NCBI GenBank assembly: GCA_020444065.1
Contig: JAHLLQ010000006.1
Span: 1-64,000, forward strand
Length of the DNA stretch: 64,000 nt
DNA from: a bacterium
Lineage (GTDB): Bacteria > Sumerlaeota > Sumerlaeia > SLMS01 > JAHLLQ01
Reading direction: 5' to 3'
A program made the translations under genes and the position numbers. Below, one piece after another: positions 53,309-62,242 of this stretch. The notes beneath the pieces are model-generated. The model was not told where the DNA came from and ran no database searches. It saw only the letters and a list, made by a program, of their open reading frames with translations. The number at the start of each line of letters is the position of its first letter. Position 1 is the stretch's first letter.

Positions 53309-54658
53309 ATGCGGATTCTCGTTCTTACCACTGAGCCCCTCCCCTTGCCGGGGCTGCCGACTACTGGAGCGGGGCTCCGCGCGTGGGGGCTAGCCTTTGG
53401 GCTTCGTTCTGCCGGATTTGATGATGTGCGCATCGGGTTTGCAGCGGATTCGGTTCGCGGTACGGAGGTCGATCCGTCGGTTGTTCCAGGCGTCTCGATG
53501 TTCGAGCGCGACCGTTTGCGCGAGTATCTGGAGGAGCAGAAGCCGGACGCAATTGTGCTGCAGCATTGGGGGCTCGGGGCGAGCCTGCCACCGGTCGATT
53601 GCCCGCTGGCCGTCGATCTGGCAGGGCCGCATCTGCTGGAGCGCCGGCTTTGGGGGTCCAAACGCCTGGATGCGGATCTGCGCGAAAAGGTGGAGACACT
53701 GTCGCGGGCGGACTTCGTGATTTGCTCGGGCAGATTCCAGCGCCACTACTTCCTACCTTTCCTTTTCCAGGCGGGGTTCGAGCCCGAAGCGAGCTTGTGC
53801 CCGGTGGTGCCGTTCAGCGTCGCGCCGGACATTCCAGCGCCGTCGGAGAACCGCGACCTGAGCGCGTTCCTGTACGGTGGGTTCTTCCTGCCGTGGCAGG
53901 ATCCGGAGAACTCGCTGCGCTGGACGCTGGAAACGCTCGATGAACGGGAAAAGGGCAAGCTGGTCGTCGTCGGTGGACCGCACCCGAGCATCGACGTGAG
54001 CGGTGGGCGCTTCGAGAAGCTCGGACGCCTGATCGATGAACATCCGCGCGCCGAAAGCCATGGCACGATGCCGTTTGGCGAGTACTTGTCGCTGCTGGGC
54101 CGGTGCGGGGCGGCGATCGATCTGATGCCTCGGAATTCTGAACGCGAGCTCGCTTTCCCGACGCGCACGGTGGTTGCGCTGTGGGCGGGACTGCCTGTGA
54201 TTCACAACAATTACGACGAATTGGCCGAGCCGATTGAGCGCGCAAAGGCGGGTTGGACGCTCGATCCGGGCGATCGGCAAGGATTCAGAAAGGTGATCGA
54301 TCGCCTCGTCGGACACGGCGAGGACATCGAACGCCGCGGCCAGAACGCCCAGGAACTGGTGCGAAAGCACTTCACCTGGGACAAGACGATTCACCCATTG
54401 GCCGACTGGTGCCGCGAGCCCCGGAAGCGCGAGGGGAAGACCACAGTAGCCATGCCGGCGGCCACCAAGGCGCCCAGGGATGCGGCTTCGAAGAAGGGGC
54501 GCGTTAGCTACTCTCCCCCGCCGCCGGTTGCCGGTCCGAACCGCCTGCAGCAAGTCCTCTCGCCGCTGGCGCTACTACTTGCACTGCCGATTGCACTGGT
54601 CCTGCTGATTCTCTTTGGCGGCGCGGAACTGGTCAAGATCCTGATGCGCAGGCGCTAG
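53309..54658 (+). CDS. GT-B glycosyltransferase with C-terminal membrane anchor
   Basis: A 449-residue protein starting MRILVLTTEPLPLPG. AGGA upstream favours this ATG over the one at 53303. It has an N-terminal Rossmann-like part, then FLYGGFFLPWQDPE and LVVVGGPHPS. A later ERELAFPTRTVVALWAGLPVIHNNYDELAE matches the nucleotide-sugar binding half of GT4-like enzymes. Residues about 360-405 form a Lys/Pro/Ala-rich linker. A C-terminal helix (about 417-445) could anchor it in the inner membrane. Donor and acceptor are unknown. It stands alone between the repeat protein and nadE. Confidence 0.8.
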   Translation: MRILVLTTEPLPLPGLPTTGAGLRAWGLAFGLRSAGFDDVRIGFAADSVRGTEVDPSVVPGVSMFERDRLREYLEEQKPDAIVLQHWGLGASLPPVDCPLAVDLAGPHLLERRLWGSKRLDADLREKVETLSRADFVICSGRFQRHYFLPFLFQAGFEPEASLCPVVPFSVAPDIPAPSENRDLSAFLYGGFFLPWQDPENSLRWTLETLDEREKGKLVVVGGPHPSIDVSGGRFEKLGRLIDEHPRAESHGTMPFGEYLSLLGRCGAAIDLMPRNSERELAFPTRTVVALWAGLPVIHNNYDELAEPIERAKAGWTLDPGDRQGFRKVIDRLVGHGEDIERRGQNAQELVRKHFTWDKTIHPLADWCREPRKREGKTTVAMPAATKAPRDAASKKGRVSYSPPPPVAGPNRLQQVLSPLALLLALPIALVLLILFGGAELVKILMRRR

Positions 54659-54770
54659 TCGCCTGAAATGTCCAATCGCGACAGTCTGGCGATGCCGCCT
54701 CTTTCGGCTGGCCCCTCGGCGCGTTTCGTGCTGAAGTCTTTGCAGACCCTCGATCTGAATGGAGCAGGCT

Positions 54771-56750
54771 ATGCGCTGGATTCGCATTGGAGCAGCCGCA
54801 GTCAATCAGACTCCGCTCGATTGGAGCGGCAACCGAGTCCGTTTAATCCGCATTGTGGAGGAAGCGCGCCTGGCGGGCGTGCAATTCCTCTGCCTGCCGG
54901 AGTTGGCGCTTTCCGGCTATGGGTGCGAGGATGCGTTCCATGGTTTGGCGCACAGCGCGCGCGCGATGGAATCGCTTCTGGAATTCGCGCCCGCGACAAA
55001 GGGCATGGTGGTGGCCGTGGGCGTTCCAGTTCGGATGCACCACGGGCTGTATAACTGCGTCTGTTTAATTGCGGGCGGAAAGATCCTCGGGATCTCGGCG
55101 AAGCAGAATCTGGCGGGCGACGGAATCCACTACGAACCGCGTTGGTTCCGGCCATGGCCGGCGGGCGAATGCACCAAGGTCGAGATCGGCGGCAAGGAAG
55201 TGCCGTTCGGCGATCTTGTGTTTGATGTCGGTGGGATTCGCATCGGAGCCGAGATTTGCGAGGATGCCTGGGTGCCGACTCGGCCCGGGCTGCGCATGTC
55301 GCGCGCCGGATGCGATGTGATCATCAACCCGAGCGCGAGTCACTTTGCATTCGGAAAGACGAAGCAGCGCGAACGAATCGTCACGGAAGCATCGCGGGCT
55401 CTCGGGACCGCGTACGTGTATTCCAATTTGCTGGGCAATGAAGCCGGCCGTGTGATTTATGATGGCGAGCTCCTGATCGCGTCAAATGGCGAGATCGTTG
55501 CGCGCGGTAATCGATTCAGTTTCTCCGATCATCAGTCGACCAGCGCGATCATCGACGTGGACATGATCCGCATGCGGCGTACGCGCCAGACGAGTTTCTA
55601 CACAAGCGATGCGGGCATTCATATCGTTGAGGCCGATTGGAACTGGAAGATCACGCATGATCCACCAACGCCCCCTGCAACACAGCCGCATGGCTGGGCA
55701 GGCGGCGAACACGTGAAGGAGGAAGAATTCTGTCGTGCAGTGGCATTGGGGCTCTTCGATTATCTGAGAAAATCCGGTAGCCGCGGATTCGTCGTTTCGC
55801 TCAGCGGCGGCGCGGACTCGACGGCAGTCGCAACGCTCGTGGCATTGGCGTATCAGTTCGCGCGCATGGAACTGAGTGCAGAAGAAGTCCAGGCGCGTCT
55901 TCCACGTCTAAAGCTCGATCGTCGATCGTTCTGCGGCGGTCTGCTGGAAACGGCGTACCAGGCTTCGCCGAACAGCTCTGAGACAACGCGCAAAGCAGCC
56001 GAGGACGTGGCGAAGGCGCTGGGCGCGGGCCACCACGAGTGGAACATCGGAAAGCTTGTCGAGGAATACACCAGCCAGGTCGAGATGGCCATCGGCGAGG
56101 AACTGACCTGGGACAAGCATGATATTGCGATGCAGAACATCCAGGCTCGCGTCCGTGCGCCGGGGATTTGGATGCTGGCGAATGTGCGCGGTTCTCTGCT
56201 GCTTGCCACGAGCAATCGAAGCGAAGCGGCGGTCGGCTACGCGACGATGGATGGCGATACGGCAGGTGGTCTGAGCCCGATCGCCGGGATCGACAAGTAC
56301 TTCCTGCGCAAGTGGCTGCGCTGGATGGGCACCGAAGGTCCCGAAGGGATCGGTGCGGTCGATGCGGTCATGTCCGTACTGGAGATTCCGCCGACCGCCG
56401 AGTTGCGTCCAGCCCATCACAAGCAGACGGACGAAGCGGACCTGATGCCGTATGATCTGTTGGACGCAATCGAGCGACTCGCGATTCGCGATCATATGTC
56501 GCCGCGCGAGGTGTTCGAGAACCTCGTTCATGAATGGGCGAACAAGGTGGGGGGCGAGGCGAACCTGGGCGATTACATTCGGAAGTTCTATCGTTTGTGG
56601 GTGAGGAATCAATGGAAGCGGGAACGTTATGCGCCGTCCTTCCATTTGGACGACGCGAATCTGGACCCGAAGACGTGGTGCCGGTTCCCGATTCTATCCG
56701 GTGGCTATGAGGAGGACTTCCTGCAATTGCCCGGGGCGCCAAATTCCTGA
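54771..56750 (+). CDS. nadE: Glutamine-hydrolysing NAD+ synthase
   Basis: A 659-residue two-domain enzyme that amidates deamido-NAD using glutamine. The N-terminal nitrilase-type glutaminase (about 1-270) shows Glu44 (PELALSGYG), Lys at about 116 (AKQNLAGDG) and Cys at about 170 (GAEICEDAW). The C-terminal synthase has the P-loop SLSGGADSTA near 345, then TSNRSEAAVGY and PIAGIDKYF. GGAG 6 nt upstream favours the ATG at 54771 over one at 54759. It is followed by pncA after 14 bp, a functional NAD synthesis and salvage pairing. Confidence 0.95.
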   Translation: MRWIRIGAAAVNQTPLDWSGNRVRLIRIVEEARLAGVQFLCLPELALSGYGCEDAFHGLAHSARAMESLLEFAPATKGMVVAVGVPVRMHHGLYNCVCLIAGGKILGISAKQNLAGDGIHYEPRWFRPWPAGECTKVEIGGKEVPFGDLVFDVGGIRIGAEICEDAWVPTRPGLRMSRAGCDVIINPSASHFAFGKTKQRERIVTEASRALGTAYVYSNLLGNEAGRVIYDGELLIASNGEIVARGNRFSFSDHQSTSAIIDVDMIRMRRTRQTSFYTSDAGIHIVEADWNWKITHDPPTPPATQPHGWAGGEHVKEEEFCRAVALGLFDYLRKSGSRGFVVSLSGGADSTAVATLVALAYQFARMELSAEEVQARLPRLKLDRRSFCGGLLETAYQASPNSSETTRKAAEDVAKALGAGHHEWNIGKLVEEYTSQVEMAIGEELTWDKHDIAMQNIQARVRAPGIWMLANVRGSLLLATSNRSEAAVGYATMDGDTAGGLSPIAGIDKYFLRKWLRWMGTEGPEGIGAVDAVMSVLEIPPTAELRPAHHKQTDEADLMPYDLLDAIERLAIRDHMSPREVFENLVHEWANKVGGEANLGDYIRKFYRLWVRNQWKRERYAPSFHLDDANLDPKTWCRFPILSGGYEEDFLQLPGAPNS

Positions 56751-56764
56751 CAAAGGAGCCAGTC

Positions 56765-57397
56765 ATGTCCAATCGAGCTTTGCTCTTGATAGACATTCAA
56801 AATGACTTCTGCCCTGGCGGAAACCTCCCTGTCGAGGAGGGCGACCAAGTCGTTCCCGTCGCGAACAAGTTGCGAAGTCGATTCAAAATTGTGGCCGCAA
56901 CGCGCGACTGGCACCCGGCGAATCACTGTAGCTTTGCATCAACGCATGCCGGGAAAGAAATCGGCGATACGGTGGAACTGGAGAATGGAGTCAAGCAAGC
57001 GCTTTGGCCCGCACATTGTGTCCAGGACACGCCCGGCGCAGAGTTCCATCCGGATCTTGATATTCGGCCAACGGACTTGATCGTCGATAAAGCTGCCGAC
57101 CCGAAGGTCGACGCCTACAGCGAGTTCTTCGACGAGGCAGGCCAACCGAGCACGGCGCTCGTCGATCTGTTGCGGGAGCGCGATGTCAGCGTCCTGTATG
57201 TCTGCGGCCTTGCAACGAATATCTGCGTACGTGCGACAACGCTGGATGCGCTGAAGCTGGGATTCGAAGTCCATGTCGTCACCGACGGAGTACGTGGGGT
57301 TGATTTGCAGCCCGGCGATTCGGAACGGGCCTTGCAGGAGATGGAGAAGGCGGGAGCGAAACTGGAAACGTCTGAACAGATTCTGGAGCATCTATGA
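56765..57397 (+). CDS. pncA: Nicotinamidase
   Basis: A 210-residue isochorismatase-fold amidase converting nicotinamide to nicotinate in NAD salvage. The catalytic triad is Asp10 (LLLIDIQNDF), Lys109 (VDKAADP) and Cys154 (GLATNICVRAT). The metal ligands are in RDWHPANH (Asp48, His50, His54). AAGGAG lies 7 nt before the ATG. Its stop overlaps the start of the first MscS gene (ATGA), so channel and salvage enzyme are translated together. Confidence 0.95.
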   Translation: MSNRALLLIDIQNDFCPGGNLPVEEGDQVVPVANKLRSRFKIVAATRDWHPANHCSFASTHAGKEIGDTVELENGVKQALWPAHCVQDTPGAEFHPDLDIRPTDLIVDKAADPKVDAYSEFFDEAGQPSTALVDLLRERDVSVLYVCGLATNICVRATTLDALKLGFEVHVVTDGVRGVDLQPGDSERALQEMEKAGAKLETSEQILEHL

Positions 57398-58407
57398 GCA
57401 AGATCTCGCGCACCAAGCGCATCTGGACAATCTCTGTAATCATCCTGCTGGTCTTTGTGATTCTCGTCGCACTGGGCAGCATCCAACTGCCGGAAGAGGT
57501 TGTTGAAATCGTTGAACCGGTCATCGCTGCGTTTACACGCATCTGGAATACGCGGCTGATGTCGATTGGCGATGGCTTTGTCACGCCGGGACAGATCGTC
57601 ATCGCCATGTTTATCCTGTCGATTGGCCTCGTCCTGGTCCGTCGATTGGCCGCAGAAGCGAAGAAGCGGTTGCTCTCGCGCTTCGCACTCGACGTGAACG
57701 CGATGATGTTGATCGAACGCACAGTCTATTATGCGCTCGTCGCGATTGTCATTCTACTGGCGCTCGACATCGTCAACATCCCGCTCACGATCTTCACCTT
57801 CCTTGGTGGTGCCGTTGCGATCGCGCTGGGCTTTGGTGGCCAAGCACTGCTGGGCAACTTCATCAGCGGCTTTATCCTGATGATCGAGAAGCCCATCAAG
57901 ATCGGGGACTTGATCGAGTTCCAAGGCACGTACGGCAAGGTCACGGAGATCGGCGCGCGTTGCACGACACTGCGCACTCCGGATAACCTGAGCATTCTGG
58001 TCCCGAACAGCCAATTGATCGAGAACGCACTGACGAACTGGACGCTGTCGGATTTCATGGTACGCACAAGCGTCACGGTCGGTGTGGCTTACGGCTCACC
58101 AACGCGGCAGGTCGCCGACTTGATCATGAAGGCTGTCACTGAACATGACAGCGTTCAGAAGCGCCCCGAGCCCGTCGTGCTCTTCACGGATTTCGGCGAC
58201 AATTCGCTGGGATTCAGGGTCCACTTCTGGGTTCACATGAAGAACTTCATGGATCGCCTTAAGGTTGAGAGCGACGTTCGGTTCCGCATCGACGATCTCT
58301 TCCGCGAGGCGGGAATCACGATCTCCTTCCCGCAACGCGACGTTCATCTCGACACACTGAAACCGCTGGATATTCGCCTTCTCAAAGACGCTCCACAGGA
58401 AAAGTAA
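57394..58407 (+). CDS. MscS-family mechanosensitive channel (first)
   Basis: A 337-residue protein with helices at about 10-30, 58-78 and 100-125 and a pore helix AVAIALGFGGQALLGNFISGF (about 138-158), the Gly/Ala-rich TM3 pattern of MscS. The beta domain follows, with IEKPIKIGDLIEFQGTYGKV and LVPNSQLIENALTNW, then a C-terminal alpha/beta domain ending near FPQRDVHLDTL. Such channels open under membrane tension in hypo-osmotic shock. Coupled to pncA by ATGA overlap and followed after 6 bp by a second MscS gene. Confidence 0.93.
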   Translation: MSKISRTKRIWTISVIILLVFVILVALGSIQLPEEVVEIVEPVIAAFTRIWNTRLMSIGDGFVTPGQIVIAMFILSIGLVLVRRLAAEAKKRLLSRFALDVNAMMLIERTVYYALVAIVILLALDIVNIPLTIFTFLGGAVAIALGFGGQALLGNFISGFILMIEKPIKIGDLIEFQGTYGKVTEIGARCTTLRTPDNLSILVPNSQLIENALTNWTLSDFMVRTSVTVGVAYGSPTRQVADLIMKAVTEHDSVQKRPEPVVLFTDFGDNSLGFRVHFWVHMKNFMDRLKVESDVRFRIDDLFREAGITISFPQRDVHLDTLKPLDIRLLKDAPQEK

Positions 58408-58413
58408 CCGACA

Positions 58414-59268
58414 ATGCTGCAAGATGTCTTTGCCGATTACGGCACGCAGTTGGTCGCGACAATACTGGTTATCCTGATCGCGGTGATCGCCCGATCGCTG
58501 CTGATTCGTCGCGTCATGAAGGCGTATACAGATTCGCCCGAGTTGCGCCGGCGCTACATCGTTCTGGTCCGAAACGTCTCGCTGCTCGTCCTGCTGTTGG
58601 CGCTGGTATTAATCTGGGCGAACGAGTTGCGCACGCTGGCGGCCTCCATTGTCGTGATTGCCGCCGCGCTGGTGATTGCAACAAAAGAACTCATCCTTTG
58701 TCTGAGCGGGACGTTTCTGCGCGCGAGCTCACGCGTTTTCAAAGTGGGAGATCGCATCGAAATCAACGGAATGCGCGGCGATGTGATCGATCATACGCTT
58801 CTGACAACGACGATCTTCGAAATCGGTCCCGGCCACAATATCCACCAATTCACGGGACGCTCGATCACCATCCCGAACAGCCTCTTCCTGAGCGCACCTG
58901 TATTGAATGAGACGTTCATGCAGGAATACGTTCTGCATGTGCTGATCGTGCCGCTGGCACTTGATGATGATTGGCAGGCTGCAGAAGAAGCGCTGCTTCA
59001 TGCCGCGCAGTCCGAGTGCGCGATCTATCTGGAGAGTGCACGGGGGCACATGAAACAGTTGGAGGAAAAGCACGGCCTCGACGCGCCGTCTGTCGACCCG
59101 CGGGTCTCGTTGCATTTTCCGGAAGCCGGCAAGGTCAACTTGTTGCTGCGCATGCCGCTACCGGTGCGCAAACGCGGGCGAATCGAGCAGGCTGTCTATC
59201 GCCGATTTGCAAACAAGTACACCAAAAAGATTCGCCCGAAGGCGAATGCAAAAGATACCGAAGACTAA
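58414..59268 (+). CDS. MscS-family mechanosensitive channel (second, divergent)
   Basis: A 284-residue protein with membrane helices at about 10-30, 47-67 and 72-95. The beta domain is KVGDRIEINGMRGDVIDHTL and TIPNSLFLSAPVLNETF. TM3 (VVIAAALVIATKELILCLSG) lacks much of the Gly/Ala packing pattern seen in the first channel, and the C-terminal domain is charged and ends in a basic tail. The two channels are not near-identical, so they could gate at different tensions or form distinct pores. Its end overlaps the convergent rimO stop by 4 bp. Confidence 0.9.
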   Translation: MLQDVFADYGTQLVATILVILIAVIARSLLIRRVMKAYTDSPELRRRYIVLVRNVSLLVLLLALVLIWANELRTLAASIVVIAAALVIATKELILCLSGTFLRASSRVFKVGDRIEINGMRGDVIDHTLLTTTIFEIGPGHNIHQFTGRSITIPNSLFLSAPVLNETFMQEYVLHVLIVPLALDDDWQAAEEALLHAAQSECAIYLESARGHMKQLEEKHGLDAPSVDPRVSLHFPEAGKVNLLLRMPLPVRKRGRIEQAVYRRFANKYTKKIRPKANAKDTED

Positions 59269-60686
59269 GACGTGATCACTTCACCCGTCAGATCGTAAGT
59301 GTCTGCCTGAACAATCTCCACATCCACAAAATCGCCAGTGGCAAGCGGTGTCGGCGATGCAACGCGGACAACACCGTCGATGTCGGCGGCTTCGCTATGG
59401 CTACGGCCGACATACCAGCCGGAATTAGGAACCTGGCCTTCGATCAGAACACGGCGCACGGTCCCAACCTGCTCGAATGCCCAGTCGGCGCTGATCTTTG
59501 ATTGCAGCTTCATCAAGCGATCTCGCCGACGGCGACGGACCTTGTCAGTCACCTGGTTCGGCATGCCGGCAGAAGGCGTTCCCTCTTCTCGGCTGTACTC
59601 GAACACACCCATGCGCTCGAACTTGATCTCGCGCACTCCATCCAGCAGCTTGCGGAACTCTGCCGAGGTTTCGCCTGGAAATCCGACGATGAATGTTGTT
59701 CGCAGAGTGACCTCGGGAAGATCGCGCCGGATCATTCGCAGCAGATCGAGCGTGCGCTCGCGATCGTGCGGACGCTTCATGCGCTGCAGGACCTTCTCAT
59801 CCAAATGCTGCAGCGGAATGTCCAGGTAGCGAGCGATCTTTGGCTGTTCCTTGATCAGTGCCACCAGGTCGCGCGTCACGGTCGAAGGGTAGAGGTAGAA
59901 CAGGCGGATCCAGAATTCGCCCTCCAACTCCGCCAGCTCCGACAGGAGATCGGGCAACGCAAGGCGCTTTTCGAGATCGAGCCCGTACTTTGTGATGTCC
60001 TGCGCGACGATATTGATCTCGCGCACGCCGTCGTCCAGCATTCGGCGCGCTTCGTCCAGCAACACATTGCGCGGCACGCTCGTGTAGATGCCCTTCATCA
60101 GCGGAATGCTACAGAAGGTGCAGGTGTGATTGCACCCATCTGCAATCTTCAGGAATCCGTGCGGGCGGCGATCGACTCTGACGCGGGGAAGTGTGCGCGG
60201 CACGACAACACGCGGTGCATCGGCGGCGAATTCTCGATCATCGAACTCAATATCCTTGCCTCGTGCAGACGCGCTCTGGCGTTCAAGTTCCCAGGCCGGG
60301 GCATTCTCCCCCGCCGGCGAAAGAAACCGGCTCTTCTCGTCGCCTGCCACGAGCCTTGCAACGCGTTCGAAATCACCGACTCCCGCTAGAAAGTCGATTT
60401 GCGGGAAGTCGCGCAGGAGTTCCTCGCCGCTGCGCTGCGCGAGGCATCCAATCACGCCCAGGCGCGTATCTGCCTTCTCGCGAATGTCTGCCCACTCGCG
60501 AATCGAATCCACCGATTGATCGCGTGCCGCCTGAAGAAACCCGCAGGTTGTCACCACAACAACATCCGGTGGATTGGCCGGGTCGGCCACTTCCACGGTG
60601 TGCCCCTTCGTCTTCAGAAGACCGGCAAGGTACTCGTTATCAACAGTGTTCTTATCGCACCCGAGGGTGACTAATCCGATACGCAT
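59265..60686 (-). CDS. rimO: Ribosomal protein S12 methylthiotransferase
   Basis: A 473-residue radical-SAM enzyme that methylthiolates an aspartate of ribosomal protein S12. The N-terminal cluster ligands are Cys10 (LGCDKNTVDNE), Cys48 and Cys81. The radical-SAM cluster is C185-x3-C189-x2-C192 (CNHTCTFC). YPSTVTRDL, YLDIPLQHLDEKVLQRMKR and FIVGFPGETSAEF are typical. A TRAM domain ends the protein. A loop of about 50 residues (115-165) before the radical-SAM part is longer than usual. LGCDKN rather than LGCPKN at the start is a minor variation. Confidence 0.95.
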   Translation of the reverse strand: MRIGLVTLGCDKNTVDNEYLAGLLKTKGHTVEVADPANPPDVVVVTTCGFLQAARDQSVDSIREWADIREKADTRLGVIGCLAQRSGEELLRDFPQIDFLAGVGDFERVARLVAGDEKSRFLSPAGENAPAWELERQSASARGKDIEFDDREFAADAPRVVVPRTLPRVRVDRRPHGFLKIADGCNHTCTFCSIPLMKGIYTSVPRNVLLDEARRMLDDGVREINIVAQDITKYGLDLEKRLALPDLLSELAELEGEFWIRLFYLYPSTVTRDLVALIKEQPKIARYLDIPLQHLDEKVLQRMKRPHDRERTLDLLRMIRRDLPEVTLRTTFIVGFPGETSAEFRKLLDGVREIKFERMGVFEYSREEGTPSAGMPNQVTDKVRRRRRDRLMKLQSKISADWAFEQVGTVRRVLIEGQVPNSGWYVGRSHSEAADIDGVVRVASPTPLATGDFVDVEIVQADTYDLTGEVITS

Positions 60687-60710
60687 TGGTTGCTCCGGGT
60701 AGGACTGGGG

Positions 60711-61544
60711 CTAATCGAGTCCACGCGCCGCAAGATCGTCCTCGTCGAGGCCGAGATAGTGCCCGATCTCGTGCTTCAGCGTAATGCCGAGTTCCTCGTA
60801 GAGCCGATCCACATCCTCCGCGATCATCGCGATGTTTTCGGCGAACAGCAGGATTCGCGGCGTGTCGGTCGGGGCGTCGAAGACGCTTTGCTCCGGGATC
60901 GGCACACCTTCAAAGAACCCGAGCAAGAGCGGGTCCAGGGGCGGTTCGCAGCTATGCAGGAAGGACTCGTCGGGGCGCTCCTCGAGAATGATCGGAACAT
61001 TGGTGATAGCAGTTCGGATTTCCAACGGAAGCTGCTCGAAAATCTCGTTTACCATCTTCTCGATGTCTTCGATCGGCAGGAAGCGTGGTTTCAGCCAGCG
61101 CTCGGGCTCCAACTCGTTGGCGCGTTCGAAATACAGGTTCGCCAACGACTTGTCGTCTCTGCGCAGTGCGAGCAATGCGAGGTAGTACCAGATCTCTCCT
61201 ACGTCGGGATCTTCCACGCTGGCCATTTCGAGCCAGTGCCGCGCGGCCTCGAACCGGCAGAGGAAGTAGAGCGTGACTCCCATCGCGACGACAGCTTCCA
61301 GGCGTCCTGGTTCGGTGTTGTAGGCCTGATGATAGTAGCGCTGCGCGTCCTCCAGGTAGCCCTCTTCGAAACAGGCGTGTCCCGCCAGCATCAGGAAGTC
61401 GGAGTACTGGAACTGGCTGTCCGAATCCGGGTTGAGATCGAGGATATCCATAGCGGACTTGCAACGCTTAATGACCTCTTCGACAAGGCCCTCGCTGGCG
61501 GCCGCTTCGGCACTTCGGTACAGACGTTGGAGTTGCTCGTTCAT
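60711..61544 (-). CDS. TPR protein with C-terminal zincin-like metallopeptidase domain
   Basis: A 277-residue protein. Residues about 1-160 are TPR-like helices (YSDFLMLAGHACFEEGYLEDAQRYY, WYYLALLALRRDDKSLANLYFERANELEP). Residues about 170-277 match the Zincin_1/MMP family: a conserved LLGFFEGVP, then HEIGHYLGLDEDD at the very end. HExxHxxGxxD supplies the zinc ligands His, His and Asp and the catalytic Glu. The peptidase substrate is unknown and many family members are uncharacterised. The ATG at 61544 is preferred over the longer 61604 start. It lies 24 bp upstream of rimO and may share its transcript. Confidence 0.85.
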   Translation of the reverse strand: MNEQLQRLYRSAEAAASEGLVEEVIKRCKSAMDILDLNPDSDSQFQYSDFLMLAGHACFEEGYLEDAQRYYHQAYNTEPGRLEAVVAMGVTLYFLCRFEAARHWLEMASVEDPDVGEIWYYLALLALRRDDKSLANLYFERANELEPERWLKPRFLPIEDIEKMVNEIFEQLPLEIRTAITNVPIILEERPDESFLHSCEPPLDPLLLGFFEGVPIPEQSVFDAPTDTPRILLFAENIAMIAEDVDRLYEELGITLKHEIGHYLGLDEDDLAARGLD

Positions 61545-61672
61545 CGGAGCCTTCAATCTCGTTGGTGGCGGGTGCGAATGGTGTCGCAAACCCGCGCGGA
61601 TCAATGGGCGGGGGCCGCCCCTATTTCAAGTGAATTGTCACGTCGCTCGGGAAACCGGTCAAGCGCGAGGGA

Positions 61673-61703
61673 AAGGAAAATCCCCCGAACGAGTCGGGGG
61701 ATC
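61673..61703 (-). terminator. Rho-independent terminator of the HU gene
   Basis: Read on the minus strand, TCCCCC and GGGGGA arms close a 9-nt loop and are followed by TTTTCCTTT, about 35 nt past the HU stop. Confidence 0.85.
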
Positions 61704-61733
61704 TCTCTCGAAGATTTGGAGTCCGCACCAATC

Positions 61734-62033
61734 TCAGCCGAGAACGGCATCCTTGGCAGCCTTGGAAATCCGGAACTTCAGAGCCTTGCGGGCCGGGATC
61801 TTGATGGCTTCGCCTGTGGCCGGGTTGCGGCCCATGCGAGCTTTGCGCTTCACGACGACCAGCTTGCCAACGCCGGGCAGGGTGAAGCCCTTTTCCTTCT
61901 TGGCTTCCTTGTAGGCGACGCCGATCAGCTCTTCCATGAGCATCGCGACGCTTTTCTTCGGGATTTCGCAGGTCTCTGCGAGGTGGGAAATCAACTGGGC
62001 CTTGGTAAGGGGTTTGTGAACTCTCTTCGCCAT
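61734..62033 (-). CDS. HU/IHF-family DNA-binding protein
   Basis: A 99-residue nucleoid protein. It has the N-terminal helices KAQLISHLAETCEIPKKSV, then the body GFTLPGVGKLVVVKRKARM. The beta-arm has the motif GRNPATGEAIKIPA with the DNA-intercalating proline, and RISKAAKDAVLG closes the protein. It binds and bends DNA. GAGAGGAAG lies before the ATG. Upstream is a long palindromic site (62093-62118). It stands alone with its own terminator and does not belong to the flanking zincin or kinase genes. Confidence 0.95.
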   Translation of the reverse strand: MAKRVHKPLTKAQLISHLAETCEIPKKSVAMLMEELIGVAYKEAKKEKGFTLPGVGKLVVVKRKARMGRNPATGEAIKIPARKALKFRISKAAKDAVLG

Positions 62034-62092
62034 GACAGGAGCTTCCTCTCGAACAGGTAGATTGAGATTAGCCCTGGGAAATGGGCCTAATC

Positions 62093-62118
62093 TTGAACAC
62101 GTTCATTCAAGTGTTCAA
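62093..62118. promoter_or_regulatory. Palindromic site upstream of the HU gene
   Basis: Perfect 8-bp inverted repeats TTGAACAC and GTGTTCAA are separated by 10 bp, centred about 72 bp before the HU ATG. On the HU strand, TTGAAC could serve as a -35 box with CAAGAT 17 bp downstream as a poor -10. The palindrome could then be an operator overlapping the promoter. Function is inferred only from symmetry and position. Confidence 0.5.
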
Positions 62119-62242
62119 CAAACGAAAAGATTCCCGGTGCGCCTTAGCGTCAATGAAAAGAAGCATCAAAAGCTGTGGAAAAGTCGTTTTTTTAGGGTTT
62201 TTGCCCAGTTTTGGGGCTTCAAATGCCGAAAACGACCATTTC

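Noticed and set aside
60690-62060. 456-residue plus-strand open frame over the zincin and HU genes
   Set aside because: It spans two well-supported minus-strand genes plus a terminator and reads as their antisense.
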